This document shows, in pieces, positions 47,507-57,133 of a stretch of DNA of 64,000 bases; within the stretch, counting starts at the first letter, position 1, and each line of letters starts with the position of its first letter. The notes beneath the pieces are model-generated. The model was not told where the DNA came from and searched no databases. It worked only from the letters and a program-made list of their open reading frames with translations. The translations under genes and the position numbers were made by a program. The DNA is from Tenodera sinensis (Eukaryota; Arthropoda; Insecta; Mantodea; Mantidae). The stretch spans positions 123,150,912 through 123,214,911 of the forward strand of contig CM060967.1 of NCBI GenBank assembly GCA_030765045.1. The letters run 5' to 3'.

Positions 47507-48896
47507 CCCGGCAATTTAAGTTTATGGTATCTAATCATATGAACTGGGTTACTCGACTTTTGTACCTACCGAAAAAAGAGACATTAAATACAATTTTAGT
47601 AATAAAATTATAAGTTCAGGAGAACATTGGCATTAAGGATTTTTAAAGCAAACGTGGAAGTAAGTTTGAGAAAGCTGAAAGTAATAGAATCAATGGAATC
47701 CTTGGCTATCATAAAACTTAAGTACAGAGGCTCTTTCACAGTCTAGAAACAGTCATGATTAGGTAGAAATTCTTTCACATTTCATCTTCGATGCAGATGA
47801 GGCGCGATTTCTACAATTCAGAAACTATACCATCAGAATCACAGAGGCAAATAGAAACAGCCATCAATTGGGAGCAAGGAAGGGCTATTAACACTTGCAT
47901 ATTTAATAAATACTGCAGCCAGTAATTTTTTGGGACCACTAAAAACGTGTTTGAACAGGCAAACGGTGCTAGAGAAGAACTTCTCAGAAATTACATTGCA
48001 TTAATATTCAATTAAGCTTCTGAGGACAGAAGCTAACAGGAAGAAGGTATCATCGGAGTTGAATAAAACAGGAATTGTTTCTCTAAAGCTTATGTTTTCT
48101 GAAGAAATGTTTACTCCAGCCTCATAGTCAACGCCAGAGACGTCAATTAAACGGTCAATTAAAAAATAAAACAATTTCTAACAAAGATTCCACGAACTTT
48201 CCAGGCATTGCCCTATTTCAAGATAATAAGAAGATCCACAAACAAAATACTCCAATATTTTGACTGGAAGTCTTATAGTGGTTATCCTATACATAAGCAG
48301 AAAGGAAAACAAGAAATTGCATTCAAGAGAGACACGAATAAATTGGTACAAAGAAGACAAATGTGGTGCCAAGGAAGAATAGACCCTGTGATAGAAAGAT
48401 AAGACTTCCCTAATCATTTGGAGAATCTAAGGAATCTGACCTAGTGTGGCGCTCACTATTACTTGTATGATAGTAATGGCTAGTTCAAGTAACCAAGCGA
48501 GAAGCAAGACAGTATACAAGAGTTTGGTTCAGGGTAACGAGAACGGAATTTTGTCAGCCTTAATTTGTATAATTTAATATTTTGCACAGGTTATTTAAAT
48601 ACAAATGTTTCCGTAAAAGAAAGGCCAGATTAAAAGATTCGATCCACGTTCCCCCACCACTCAATACATTCAGTTCTACTAAGCAAAGGAACCAGGCGTT
48701 GCTGATTTATCTTATATTTAGAATCAAAGCATCCAATACAGGTATCTGCTCCATCGCTTGATCAAAATACAATAACATACTTCTACAGGTGTAGTGAAAT
48801 TGAATTTGCAATATTTTCCTATTAGTCTAGAATGGTTACTGAAATATTCCTTTCCAAAACTGTGATGTCACCATATGAGATAGACCAAATCTTACT
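47507..48896. other. No recognisable feature
   Basis: Several short frames (for example 48208-48402 plus) without family resemblance. Confidence 0.5.
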
Positions 48897-49432
48897 GTAA
48901 AAAATCTGATGTGTTGTACTCACATAACATTCTCTGCTCTTGTACTAATCATTCTTACAAACTCTTATTCCTATATATTCTTCGTGTTAGTTGAGATAAA
49001 CATTTGCAGACATCATCTTATTATTTTTTTGTAGGTACAAGGGAAATATGGGAATACAATAGACTTGGGCGATATTCAGATGTTTTAAAAGTTTCAAATT
49101 CCGTTCCCTTTGGGCAGTTAAGGCATAAAAAATTGAATAACGATGTTCCATTTAGTAAGATTTGGTCTATCTCTTACGGTTTGCCAGTTATGCAAAAGTC
49201 ATCGAGAATAAACAGGACCACATGTGCTATAGTCAGAAAATTCAACATACATTTCATTCGTAATGTAAGTATCTTAAACATGTCATTTTAATCAATATTG
49301 TTAGAGCCATTTTCAAGAAAATCAGAATTTTCGACATATTTCCCATGTAAAGGTTACTTTAGGGTGGGGCAATTTTCTTCAAAATTTTCGTATGGGATTC
49401 TTTAAAGTCAAACTTAAATAGTAACCTTGATT
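48897..49432 (+). repeat. HP repeat, 3' truncated
   Basis: From 'aaatctgatgtgttgtactc' to 'aatagtaaccttgatttt', where it is cut by the palindrome end of the next, opposite-facing copy. About 200 bp of the family 3' end is missing. Confidence 0.9.
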
Positions 49433-50355
49433 TTACTTTCTCTACTGGTAAGTAGGGGAAGTATTGTATTCCACCCAAAAATTTGATGTCGAGATTTCAC
49501 GGAAATATGTTTTGAAGCCCACTGAATCCAAGAATAGCATTGTCTGTGTGTCGGTGTGTCAGTCTGTCTGTCTGTCAGTCTGTGGACAGCATAACTCAAA
49601 AACGAAAAGTCGGTTAAAAACCAAAGTTGGTATTTAAGTTTATTGTCATTCAAGGATGCGCCACGATGATTTTGAAGAAAATAGCCCCACCCTAAACTAC
49701 CCTTTACATGGAAAATTTTTCGAAACTTTTGATTTTCTTGAAAATGGCTCTTACGATTTTGATTAAAATGTCATATGTTTGAGAAATTTTTATGACAAAT
49801 GAAATGTATATCTTGAATATTCTGGCTATAACCCCTGTAGTCGTATTTACTCTGGACGACTTTTGCATAACTGGTACACCGTTAGAGATAGACAAATCAT
49901 ACTATACAAAAAATGTAGATCTTGCTAATATACACAATTTATGTCTGAATAAATTTTCTTGTAGGGTGAACCATTTCGAAGATATTCCTTGTTACGCGTG
50001 TGAGTTTCTGAAAACTTAAAAGCTGCCGTGAAATGCAACATCGTTGTTCATTTTTTTATATGTTAAGTGTGTAAAGAGAACAGAATCTCAAAGCTTTAAA
50101 AGATTTGACTATGGCACAAAGCTTTCTGTATTCTAATATTCCCTTTGCACCTACAAGGAAATAAGCAACAAGATAGTTTGTGCAAATGTTTATTTCAACT
50201 AACACGAAGGTGAGTGAATGAATGTGTAGGGTTTAACGGCCCGTCGATAACGAGCTTATTTGGGCCAACACGAAGAAGATATAGGAATAAGAGTTTGCAA
50301 GAATGGTTAGTATGAGAGTAGAGAAAGTAATGTGAGTACAACACATCAGATTCTT
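49432..50355 (-). repeat. HP repeat, full length, with a 57-bp insertion
   Basis: Complete block order from 'actttctctactggtaag' to 'gtaatgtgagtacaacacat'. It shares the variants 'aatagccccaccctaaac' and 'cccctgtagtcgtatttac' with the fragment at 61779, defining a subfamily. The insertion at 50210-50266 is described separately. Confidence 0.92.
50201..50275 (+). mobile_element. 57-bp insertion with 9-bp TSD
   Basis: 50210-50266 interrupts the HP repeat and is flanked by AACACGAAG twice (50201-50209, 50267-50275). Removing it with one flank restores the family sequence. The insert includes 'gggtttaacggcccgtcg' and 'ataacgagcttatttgggcc', reminiscent of a tail motif I recall from orthopteran repeats (memory only). 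Confidence 0.7.
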
Positions 50356-50356
50356 C

Positions 50357-50545
50357 AGTTATGCTTTCCACACACTGACAGACAGACACACACACGTGCG
50401 CGTGTGGATCTTCTCAGGGGGCCTCAAAACATATTGCTGGTGAAATCTCGACATCGAATTTTTGGGTGGAATATAATACCTGTACTTTAGCATACGTAGT
50501 AGAGAAAGTAAAAAAGACATGTGAGTGCAACACATCAGATGTTTT
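50357..50545 (+). repeat. HP repeat 3' fragment plus inverted tip
   Basis: 'gttatgctttccacacactg' to 'cgtagtagagaaagt' (50357-50515), followed immediately by a ~30-bp minus-oriented start of the family ('gtgagtgcaacacatcag'). The same odd junction recurs at 56880, so it was duplicated with the U unit. Confidence 0.8.
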
Positions 50546-50582
50546 AGACTGACGTCCTCCGGCATAGAGCCATAGAGGACGA

Positions 50583-50757
50583 TGAATGAATGAATGAATG
50601 AAATGGGTGAAATTATGCTCAAATGATCCCAAGGTCCATAGTGGTTAAAGATGCCTGACATTTGTCTTCTCAGGATAATGGAAAATCTAACCGAGATTCA
50701 TGTCTCTTGGATGAGAGAACATACTACCACCAGACTTCAGATCTAACCAATAAACTA
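50583..50757 (-). mobile_element. SINE-D copy with GAAT tail
   Basis: 'gaatgaatgaatgaaatggg' tail, 'gctcaaatgatcccaagg', 'gacatttgtcttctcagg', then a degraded tRNA-like head. Preceded by 'gactgacgtcctccgg'. It is the paralogue of the copy at 56939. Confidence 0.75.
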
Positions 50758-50761
50758 CTGT

Positions 50762-51450
50762 TAATAAGTAACATTTTAAATTCACAAATGTATTTATGTA
50801 ATAGTGTTCATTGCACTTTCCTCAATTGGTAATCAAATTATCTGCGCTTAGGTCCCTAACATGACCGCTTCCCTAGCGCGCTTGCCTCGCGTGGAGGACC
50901 CGGGTTCGATGCCCGGTATCAGCATGGGGATTTTATCCCCTCTGGGAGGTCTGACATGGGGTGCACTCAGCCTTCTTTGGTCCCGGGAGAACCAATTGAG
51001 GAGCTACTTGATGGAGAAGTAGCGGCCCCAGGTCGAAATCGGGTCGCTGACCACGTCCCACCTTCCAGTACTGCACCCTACCAATGACGCCTGTAGTGGG
51101 CAGAGGTGGGGAGAGCAGAGGCTGGGCGGCAAGCTTTGGCCATTCATGGTCTGTTGTGCTAGGGGTTTAGTTTATGTCCCTAACATGAAAGTACGAAACG
51201 AAGTTTTTTAGACCATATCGCACCTCTCGTATCGATGTTTTCCAGCTCCTCTAGCCTTCGAATTATTACTTGTCACTAGTCGATCTTCCATGGATTGTCT
51301 GACACGATACATATGTCCTTTCTTCTCGTGTCGAGGAGAATACCATTTATGCGATTTCACTGTCTACTTCTCTAATGATGCTCTCCACAGAAATAAGCAT
51401 ACAGAGGTAACAACATGAATATACGGCACCCAAACGAAACGTTCTTTGAT
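50762..51450. repeat. U unit copy 1, carrying a SINE-A
   Basis: AT-rich unit starting 'taagtaacattttaaattc' and ending 'gttctttgatactatcaac', homologous to 52672-53034 and 57134-57393. Shared landmarks: 'cactttcctcaatt', 'gaccatat.gc.cctc', 'ctacagaaataagcatacag'. SINE-A occupies 50865-51175. The unit ends where the LINE relic begins. Confidence 0.85.
50852..51188 (+). mobile_element. SINE-A copy with 13-bp TSD and empty-site paralogues
   Basis: The SINE (50865-51175) is flanked by GTCCCTAACATGA (50852-50864, 51176-51188). Paralogous U units hold the unfilled site: 'atccctaacattatgtaat' at 52747 and 'atccgtaacattctgtgat' at 57228. The head is degraded at the A box ('gcttccctagcgcgcttgcc') but the B box 'gggttcgatgcccgg' is clear. 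It ends in a TTTAGTTTA-type tail. Confidence 0.95.
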
Positions 51451-52300
51451 ACTATCAACAAAGTTTCTTTTTTCAAGTTTTCTTTATTCATAATTTTGGC
51501 CTGGTGCCGGTACAAGGGGCCCGGCTTACAGGCTATAAATTTACATTTATTTACAATTTTTTTTAACAAGCTTATAGTTTTGGGTTTCACCAAAAACCCA
51601 TACGGTGGCCATCTTTAGGCCACCGAGAATAGTTTTCGTTAGTCTTTTGGTGTTTATTCCAATTATGTTTTTTTTTTCCCTTATATACATCTATATACAC
51701 ACATGCACGCACGCATTCACCCAAACACTCACATTCACGCGCTTACACGTACACGTTCACTGGGCACACCAGAAATATGCGTCCCAGCTCGCGCACTGCA
51801 CTATTCACAATTTTACATTTTCCCGCTGTTTTCCTTCGCGGGCAGGGTGTAGCTCCTGTGTGTTTTCCGAGGCGAGGGCCTCTGCCGTAACGTGTGTGTG
51901 GCCTAAGAGCGAGATTGCATGGACACACATTAGTCGGCGAGCCGCGCTGCGTCTAGAACATTTTTACTCTAGTATGTTTGCGGTGCCTCGGCTCGCCTTT
52001 GCCAATGTTGGCGATCACGTAGTTTTGGTGGTTCCTAATGCGCGTCCATGCTGCCGTTGCTCTTTTTGCTATTGCCTCTGGGATGGACGGGATCTGAGTT
52101 TCAAGGTGAAGAGTTTAGTTAGTGGTAAGGAGTGGAGCAGAGAGAAGTTTTCTAAGGGAGAGGTTTTGGAGGGTTTGAATTTGTTTGAAGGCAGTTTTAG
52201 AGGCATTTGCCCAGGCCATGCATGCGTACAGGACCACCGAGAGTATAAATGACCTATATAAAATCAGCTTGGATTTAAGTTGCAGCTGTTTGCTGCGGAA
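51451..52300 (-). pseudogene. Jockey-like LINE, RT C-terminus and 3' UTR
   Basis: The minus-strand frame from about 52300 reads 'LKSKLILYRSFILSVVLYAC', 'MAWANASKTAFKQIQTLQN' and 'LSLRKLLSAP', then one in-frame TAA (near 52115). It continues in the same frame as 'HLETQIPSIPEAIAKRATA', 'AWTRIRNHQNYVIANIG' to a TAG at 51953-51955. This is the conserved post-RT region of Jockey-clade LINEs (K..LY…ilP…YG..vW…IQ..QN..LR…). A ~490-bp 3' UTR follows with two hairpins (51581-51600, 51603-51625) and an AATAAA signal ('tgaataaag', near 51490). 5' truncated at about 52300. Confidence 0.8.
51581..51625 (-). promoter_or_regulatory. Two adjacent hairpins in LINE 3' UTR
   Basis: TGGGTTT/AAACCCA with a 6-nt loop, immediately followed by CGGTGGCC/GGCCACCG with a 7-nt loop. 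Both stems are perfect in an otherwise decaying element, suggesting a structured 3' end of the kind some LINE reverse transcriptases recognise. Function is inferred. Confidence 0.6.
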
Positions 52301-52337
52301 GATGCAGAAAGGAAACCAAAAGCAAAGGAACATAATG

Positions 52338-52663
52338 AAAAATCTGATGTGTTGCACTCACACGACTTTCTCTAATCTTGTACTAACCATTCTTACAAAC
52401 TCTTATTTCTATATCTCCTTCGTGAGATAAACATTTTCAGAAATTATCTGATCGCTTGTTTTCTTGCACGTGCAGCGGGAATATTGGAGTACACTAGGCT
52501 TTGAGCGATAGTCAAATCTTTTAAAGCTTTTAAATTCCGTTCTCTTTGCACGGGTAACGTATAAAAATGTATAGCGATGTTCCATTTGACAGAAGTAGGT
52601 GTTCTTCAAAACTTACAAAAACAACAAGGAATATCTCGAAATGATTCACTCTAAAAAAAGTAC
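52338..52663 (+). repeat. HP repeat, 5' third
   Basis: From 'aaaaatctgatgtgttgcac' to 'gaaatgattcactctaaaaa', where U unit copy 2 takes over. Preceded by 'accaaaagcaaaggaac', a flank also present before the copy at 56036, so the two loci are paralogous. Confidence 0.88.
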
Positions 52664-52671
52664 TAGTGTTA

Positions 52672-53034
52672 GTAAAATTATAAGTTCGCAAATGTATTGA
52701 TGTAATGGCGTTCATTACACTTTCCTCAATTACTAATCAAATGATCTGCACTTATATCCCTAACATTATGTAATATGTAAATACCAAGCAAAGTTTTTTA
52801 GACCATATTGCGCTTCCCGTATCGACGTTTTCCAAATTTCCTTCGAATCATTACCTGTCACTTGTATGTTTCCCATGGATTGTCTGAAACTGTACATGTG
52901 CCCTTTGTTCTCGTGTCGAGGGGAATACCAACTATGCTATTTTAATACTCACTTCTCTAGTGATGCTGTCTACAGAAATAAGCATACAGAGATAAGACTC
53001 TTTGTTGCCTGTAGATTCTTTGATACTATCAATA
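52672..53034. repeat. U unit copy 2 (no SINE)
   Basis: 'agtaaaattataagttcgc' to 'agattctttgatactatcaa'. It is the most complete version of the unit, preserving the segment deleted from copy 3. It is followed at once by a TA run and an 18-nt T-run. Confidence 0.85.
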
Positions 53035-53880
53035 TATATATATTTTTTTTTTTTTTTTGAAGAGGAAGATAGAAGAGTTGGAGAAGAAAGAGTGGCTTAT
53101 CTCGAAAGGGTACCAAAAGAGGGGAGGGGATAGTTTCTTTTAACGTATATTTCATAAGTATATTTTAGTGTCTTTGTGCAGTCTCGCATATGCACCTGCG
53201 TGTGTTGCGTGTCAAATAGTGAATGCTGCTTTCCAATGGAAAGGAGCGGCTAGAAGTGCTGTTCTGGGCTGCAGCCATGGACGAAGTCCTGAATGCAGCA
53301 TCAGAGGGATTCAGTAGTTTTGCCTTGAATTAGCTCGGCGATTTTTCCTTGCGACGGTATGTGGTTATTTCTTGCTGTTGGTCCTGTGGAATGTAGTCTG
53401 TTGTATGTTCTGTTTGCTGCGGCCCCTATGGAGTGGCCAATGGGTCCTGTGTCAGTGCGTGTTGTGGTGTATATGTCCGTCGAAGCGCACGGAGAGGTCG
53501 AGTAATGTAGTGACTGCGGTGTGAAGCTGTTGTTGTATGTTGTCCAGTTGAGCTTTCTGCGAAGTTGTGGAGGCTGCTGTGGTGACGTGGAATTCCTGGA
53601 TATCCGCTTTGACGTGATTCAGCACATCAGTGTGTGACTCGGCGGAGTGTGTAGCAGCGGAGATCTTTGCTAGTGTCTCTTGAATGGCGGCCAGGCGGGC
53701 GCAAATGTTCAGTACCTCCAAATGGAGGTCCTATACGGCATCCTGTAAGTCCTGGCCGACTGCTGTGGCTGTTTGTACTGGCGGATCTGCAGCGGCTGGA
53801 GCTGCGTGACTTTGGAGCTGCTAGAGTTGCAGAATGTCACCGCGATTACTGCGCTGGATCCGTGTAATGGCCGAAGCCAT
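53035..53880 (-). pseudogene. Retroelement ORF1/gag-like relic, coiled-coil
   Basis: The T-run at 53043-53060 looks like poly-A of a minus-strand retroelement. Further up, an ATG at 53878-53880 opens 'MASAITRIQRSNRGDILQL', then TAG, 'QLQSHAAPAAADPP…', a second TAG, then 'DLHLEVLNICARLAAIQETL', 'ISAATHSAESHTDVLNHVK' and so on to a stop at 53452 (about 140 codons overall). The Leu/Ile/Ala heptad pattern suggests a coiled coil, as in LINE ORF1 or gag N-termini. Both internal TAGs lie in Gln-rich context and fit CAG-to-TAG decay. 53060-53450 has no recognisable frame. Family not identified. Confidence 0.45.
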
Positions 53881-53989
53881 CACAGGTGGCGCAATGTGGC
53901 GCTATCTCCTGAGGTCGTGTGCCCTATAGTTTTCTGCGAGGCTCGGTATTGTACAATAGTGACGTCAAGAAGTAGCTCCGAAGTGATAT

Positions 53990-54235
53990 TTCCTAGTGAT
54001 CATGAGTTATATCAACAGCCGCACAGAATAGCTCAGGTGGTAACGTCTCTAGCCCACATTAGGGTAGTCCCAGGTTCAAATTCCTTGGGCTGATCAATGT
54101 GACTGTGTCGCCAAGGTAAATATCGGAATGGATATCCAATATCATGACCCAAAGTCATGACTCTGAGCATGAGTCGGAGCTGCCATCTGCCCAGCACATT
54201 TATAAGCATGTCTAGCGCTAAGCTTCCATGGACGC
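53990..54235 (+). mobile_element. SINE-C copy
   Basis: tRNA-like 'gaatagctcaggtggtaacg' (A box) and 'cccaggttcaaattccttgg' (B box), then 'ggtaaatatcggaatgg', 'atatcatgacccaaagt' and 'gcatgagtcgg.gctgccatc', shared with 60708. Upstream 'tgacgtca' and 'gatatttcctagtgatc' are also shared with that copy, so the repeat may extend further 5'. Confidence 0.75.
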
Positions 54236-54388
54236 GTAACGAAGCAAGATGTTATGGTATGGAACAGGGGTGGGACCTAGAAGTCTAATTGCCATGTGCA
54301 CCAATCCCGGTTAATTGAATACCGTGGTAAAATGTTTACCACTCGCTGAGGACCGGTTTTCAACGAAAACTTCGGTAAAGAATCCAAC

Positions 54389-55150
54389 ATGGACTTTAAC
54401 AATTATAGGTTTCCCCTTCAGTATCTCCATCGATTTGAACGCAGCGAAGACAGAATATTAGAAGATAGGAGGGATCTGTTTGAAGAACTGATGACGTTTC
54501 GTTTCGAACAAGATTCCGTTTGAAAAAAGAAACGGTAAATTCAATTTTAGATGAAATTGGCCAACAACTCGAGTTTCCTACAGCAAGGAACTGTCCAATA
54601 TCGCCTAGAAATCGTCTTCTTGCAGCACTGCGATTTTATGCGACTGGAACATTTCAAGGACCGCCTCCGTAGCGCAGTTGATAGCGCGCTTGCCTCTGGC
54701 GCGGAGGACCCGGGTTCGATCCCAGGTATCAGCAAGATGATTTTTCTTCCTCTTGGAGGTCTGGCACGCGGTGAACTCAGCCTCGGGGGACCAATTGAGC
54801 TGCTTGATGTAGAAGTAGTGGCCCCAGGTAGAGAAGACCGCATAACTGGCCGGGAGGGCTCGGGATACTGACCTAGTCCCACTCTCCAGTACTGCAGCCC
54901 ACCAATGACGCCTGTTGTGGGCAGAGGTGGGGAACGCAGAGGCTGAGTGGTAGGCCTTGGCCCTTCATGGACTGTTGTGCCGGGGTTTAGTTTTAGTTTG
55001 GTTTAAGAACATTTCAAGGAATAATTGGTGACATGAGTGACATAGACAGAACCACGGCATGTCGCATAATACACAGGGTTTCAGATACCATTGCCTCGTT
55101 ATCACCTCAGTACATAAAACTGCATAGCCTACATCTGAGTCGTGAGGGCT
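54389..55150 (+). pseudogene. HARBI1-like transposase N-terminus, interrupted by SINE
   Basis: ATG at 54389. After about 40 codons ('RSEDRILEDRRDLFEELM') a frameshift near 54500 leads to RFRLKKETV, 'ILDEIGQQLEFPTARN' and LLAALRFYATGTFQG. At that codon the SINE-A begins (54661). Past the second TSD copy (55007-55020) the frame resumes as 'IIGDMSDIDRTTACRIIHR' and 'VSDTIASLSPQYIKL', ending at a stop near 55150. The order RxRFRLxK…LL.ALRFYATGsfq…vGd…is..t..RiihrV is the conserved N-terminal part of Harbinger (DDE_4) transposases. The DDE catalytic region is absent. Confidence 0.8.
54647..55020 (+). mobile_element. SINE-A copy with perfect 14-bp TSD
   Basis: The best-preserved SINE-A, 54661-55006 (346 bp). 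Head 'cctccgtagcgcagttgat' has a consensus A box (TAGCGCAGTTG), and GGTTCGATCCC is a perfect B box. It ends 'tttagttttagtttggttta'. Flanks are GAACATTTCAAGGA twice (54647-54660, 55007-55020). It can serve as the family reference: the 29728 copy has a different 3' tail and the 50865 copy a damaged A box. Confidence 0.97.
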
Positions 55151-55330
55151 AGCAACATATACATTCTTTTTCCATGATCATCGCAAGCACCCTTTTATCT
55201 AAATCCTCCCAGTTTGGGCAATGCTCTAGGTCCACCCCCAGTCTTGTATGTTTCTACCTTCTCGTTGGCTGAAGCTCTCCTCGCCTTTCTTTTCAAATTT
55301 TCGTATTGTTTTTAAGTTTGTGTGTGTCCT

Positions 55331-55633
55331 TTAAACAAATGTGTCCATTAAACAAATAACAAGAAGACAAATGCACACAGTAGAATGATAATAAAACATA
55401 CAAATTATAAATGTTGTATGCATTAATTTACCAGGCGCGCAGCTAAACTCGTGACGGATTTTTTGCCAACCATTCTCTTTATCTTTAATGGTAGCACCAT
55501 CCGTCTTATTGTTTTCTATTATGAACTTGTATTCATCCACTAAATTCAATAAAACTGAATTCTCATAAGTGCTAAAATTCGGCACTCTAAAGCGTTTTGT
55601 GGGATTATTGTCTATTTTCTTATTTTGGTCCAT
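55331..55633 (-). CDS. Myb/SANT-like (zeste/MADF-type) DNA-binding exon
   Basis: ATG at 55631-55633. Begins MDQNKKIDNNPTKRFRVP, then NFSTYENSVLLNLVDEYKF, 'IIENNKTDGATIKDKENGW', 'QKIRHEF'. This is the Myb/SANT-like domain (R..NFs..E…Ll.lV…k.iIEnkktd…K..aW..I..eF) found in zeste-like proteins and in the accessory protein of PIF/Harbinger elements. The match stops after 'FSCAPG', where the DNA reads G|GTAAAT, a plausible splice donor, so the last ~30 codons of the open frame are probably intron. No lesion is visible in the exon. The downstream exon was not found; the transposase relic and SINE occupy that side. Inside a Harbinger element, so element-encoded rather than host. Confidence 0.65.
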   Translation of the reverse strand: MDQNKKIDNNPTKRFRVPNFSTYENSVLLNLVDEYKFIIENNKTDGATIKDKENGWQKIRHEFSCAPGKLMHTTFIICMFYYHSTVCICLLVICLMDTFV

Positions 55634-56035
55634 CGCGCAAATGAAATGCCGGTAAAACTTAGGTTATGGACACCACAAATAGACACTACTCACAAGGTCA
55701 CCACTCATTAACAAACATAACAAACAAATGAATGTCGAAATTAATCACTGTCTTCTGAATACTACCGGTATTGCTTCGGAGGAGAAAAATAACGAGAAAA
55801 CCAGGCGCTACGAAACCGCGGTTTTCAAACCGTGGATTTGCAATGGTGCCAGCTTTTATCACTTTACCACGGTAATAGTTTAACCGCTGTATCGTAACAG
55901 CTCATATTTACCAAGGCTTATGCACTCGGCCATAACTGCCCACCACACACCAAGCCAGAAGCTATCTCCTTCCTAAAAGATATGACTACGTAGTTAAGGC
56001 AACGTAAAATAAATACAGAAAGTAAACCAAAAGCA

Positions 56036-56880
56036 AAAGAAATCATAATGAAAATTCTGATGTGTTCCACTCACATTACTTTCTCTACTCTTATACTAAC
56101 CATTCTTACAAACTGCTATTCCTGTATCTTCTTCGTGTTAGTTGAGATAAACATTTGTACAAATTATCTTATTGTTTATATTATTCTAGGTACGAGGAGA
56201 ATAGGAGGATACTTTGAGTAATAGTCAAATCTTTTAAAGCTTTCAAATTGCGTTCTCTTTGTACGTTTAACATATAAAAAATAAATAACGATGTTCTATT
56301 TGATAGAAGTATAAGTTCTCCAAAACTCACGCATATAACAAGGCATATCTCCGAAATGGTTCACTCTATAAAAATTTTTATTTAGACATAAATTGTGTAT
56401 TTTAGCAAGATCAACATTTTCGTATAGCGGTTATAACGGTTTACCAGTTATGCAAAAGTCATCCAGAGTAAACAGGACTACATGGGCTATAGCCAGAAAA
56501 TTCAAAATATATATTTCATTTGTCATAAAAATGTCTGAAACATGTCATATTAATCAAAATTGTTAGTCATTTTCATAAAATCAAAATGTTCAAACAATTT
56601 CCATGTAAAGGTCAGTTTAGGGTGGAGCAATTTTCTTAAAAATCTTCGTGTCGCAAGCTTGGAACGCATTAAACTTAAATACCATCTTTGGTTTTTAACC
56701 AACTTTTCGTTTTTGAGTTATGCTGTCCACAAACCCACACACACACGGACCTTTATGTAAAAATACCTTTTTGGATTCAGGGGGCCTCAAATCATGTGTT
56801 CCCGGTAAAATCTCGACATCGAACTTTTGGTTGGATACAATGCTTCCTCTGCTTTACCACACGTAGTAGAAAAAGTAAAA
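56036..56880 (+). repeat. HP repeat, full length
   Basis: From 'aaaattctgatgtgttcc' to 'cacacgtagtagaaaaagt', then the inverted tip 'gtcatgtgactgcagcac'. It lies in the same arrangement as 50357, just upstream of SINE-D and U unit copy 3. Confidence 0.9.
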
Positions 56881-56938
56881 AAGTCATGTGACTGCAGCAC
56901 ATCAGATTTTTTTAGACTGATGCCCTCCAACATAGAGG

Positions 56939-57110
56939 CATAGAAGACGATTAATGAATGAAATGGGTGAAATGATGCTCAAATGAGCGCAAGGTCCATA
57001 GAGGTTAAAGTGGCCCGACATTCATCTTCTCAGGATAATGGAGACCTAACCAAGCTTTGAATTCGGAATCTCTTGGATGTGAGGCAGACACGCTACCACC
57101 AGAGTTCAGA
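56939..57110 (-). mobile_element. SINE-D copy (paralogue of 50583)
   Basis: 'gatgccctccaacatagagg' precedes 'aatgaatgaaatgggtg', 'gctcaaatgagcgcaaggtc', 'cattcatcttctcagg' and a tRNA-like head ending 'cacgctaccaccagagttc'. Confidence 0.78.
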
Positions 57111-57133
57111 TCTTACCAACCTGAAAATACGTA

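Larger units (their letters stand above)
54308..55887. mobile_element. PIF/Harbinger element, split by SINE-A
   Basis: The outer ends are imperfect inverted repeats: 'cggttaattgaataccgtgg' at 54308 and its inverse 'ccacggtaatagtttaaccg' at 55867, both continuing GTGGTAAA. Inside are the two genes typical of animal Harbinger elements: a HARBI1-like transposase (plus, 54389 onward) and a Myb/SANT-like DNA-binding protein (minus, 55633 down). The interior is much shorter than a complete element even with the 346-bp SINE, so large internal deletions have occurred. Confidence 0.75.

Noticed and set aside
50583..50610. GAAT tandem units as a CRISPR-like or satellite array
   Set aside because: A short simple-repeat tail of a SINE; no spacers.
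51605..52252. 215-codon plus-strand open frame
   Set aside because: Antisense to the LINE C-terminal domain and its 3' UTR; the minus strand carries recognisable LINE residues and a polyadenylation signal, so this frame is a shadow.
54661..54735. tRNA gene
   Set aside because: A and B boxes are good, but there is no cloverleaf 3' acceptor half, and the sequence is the head of a 346-bp SINE with a TSD.
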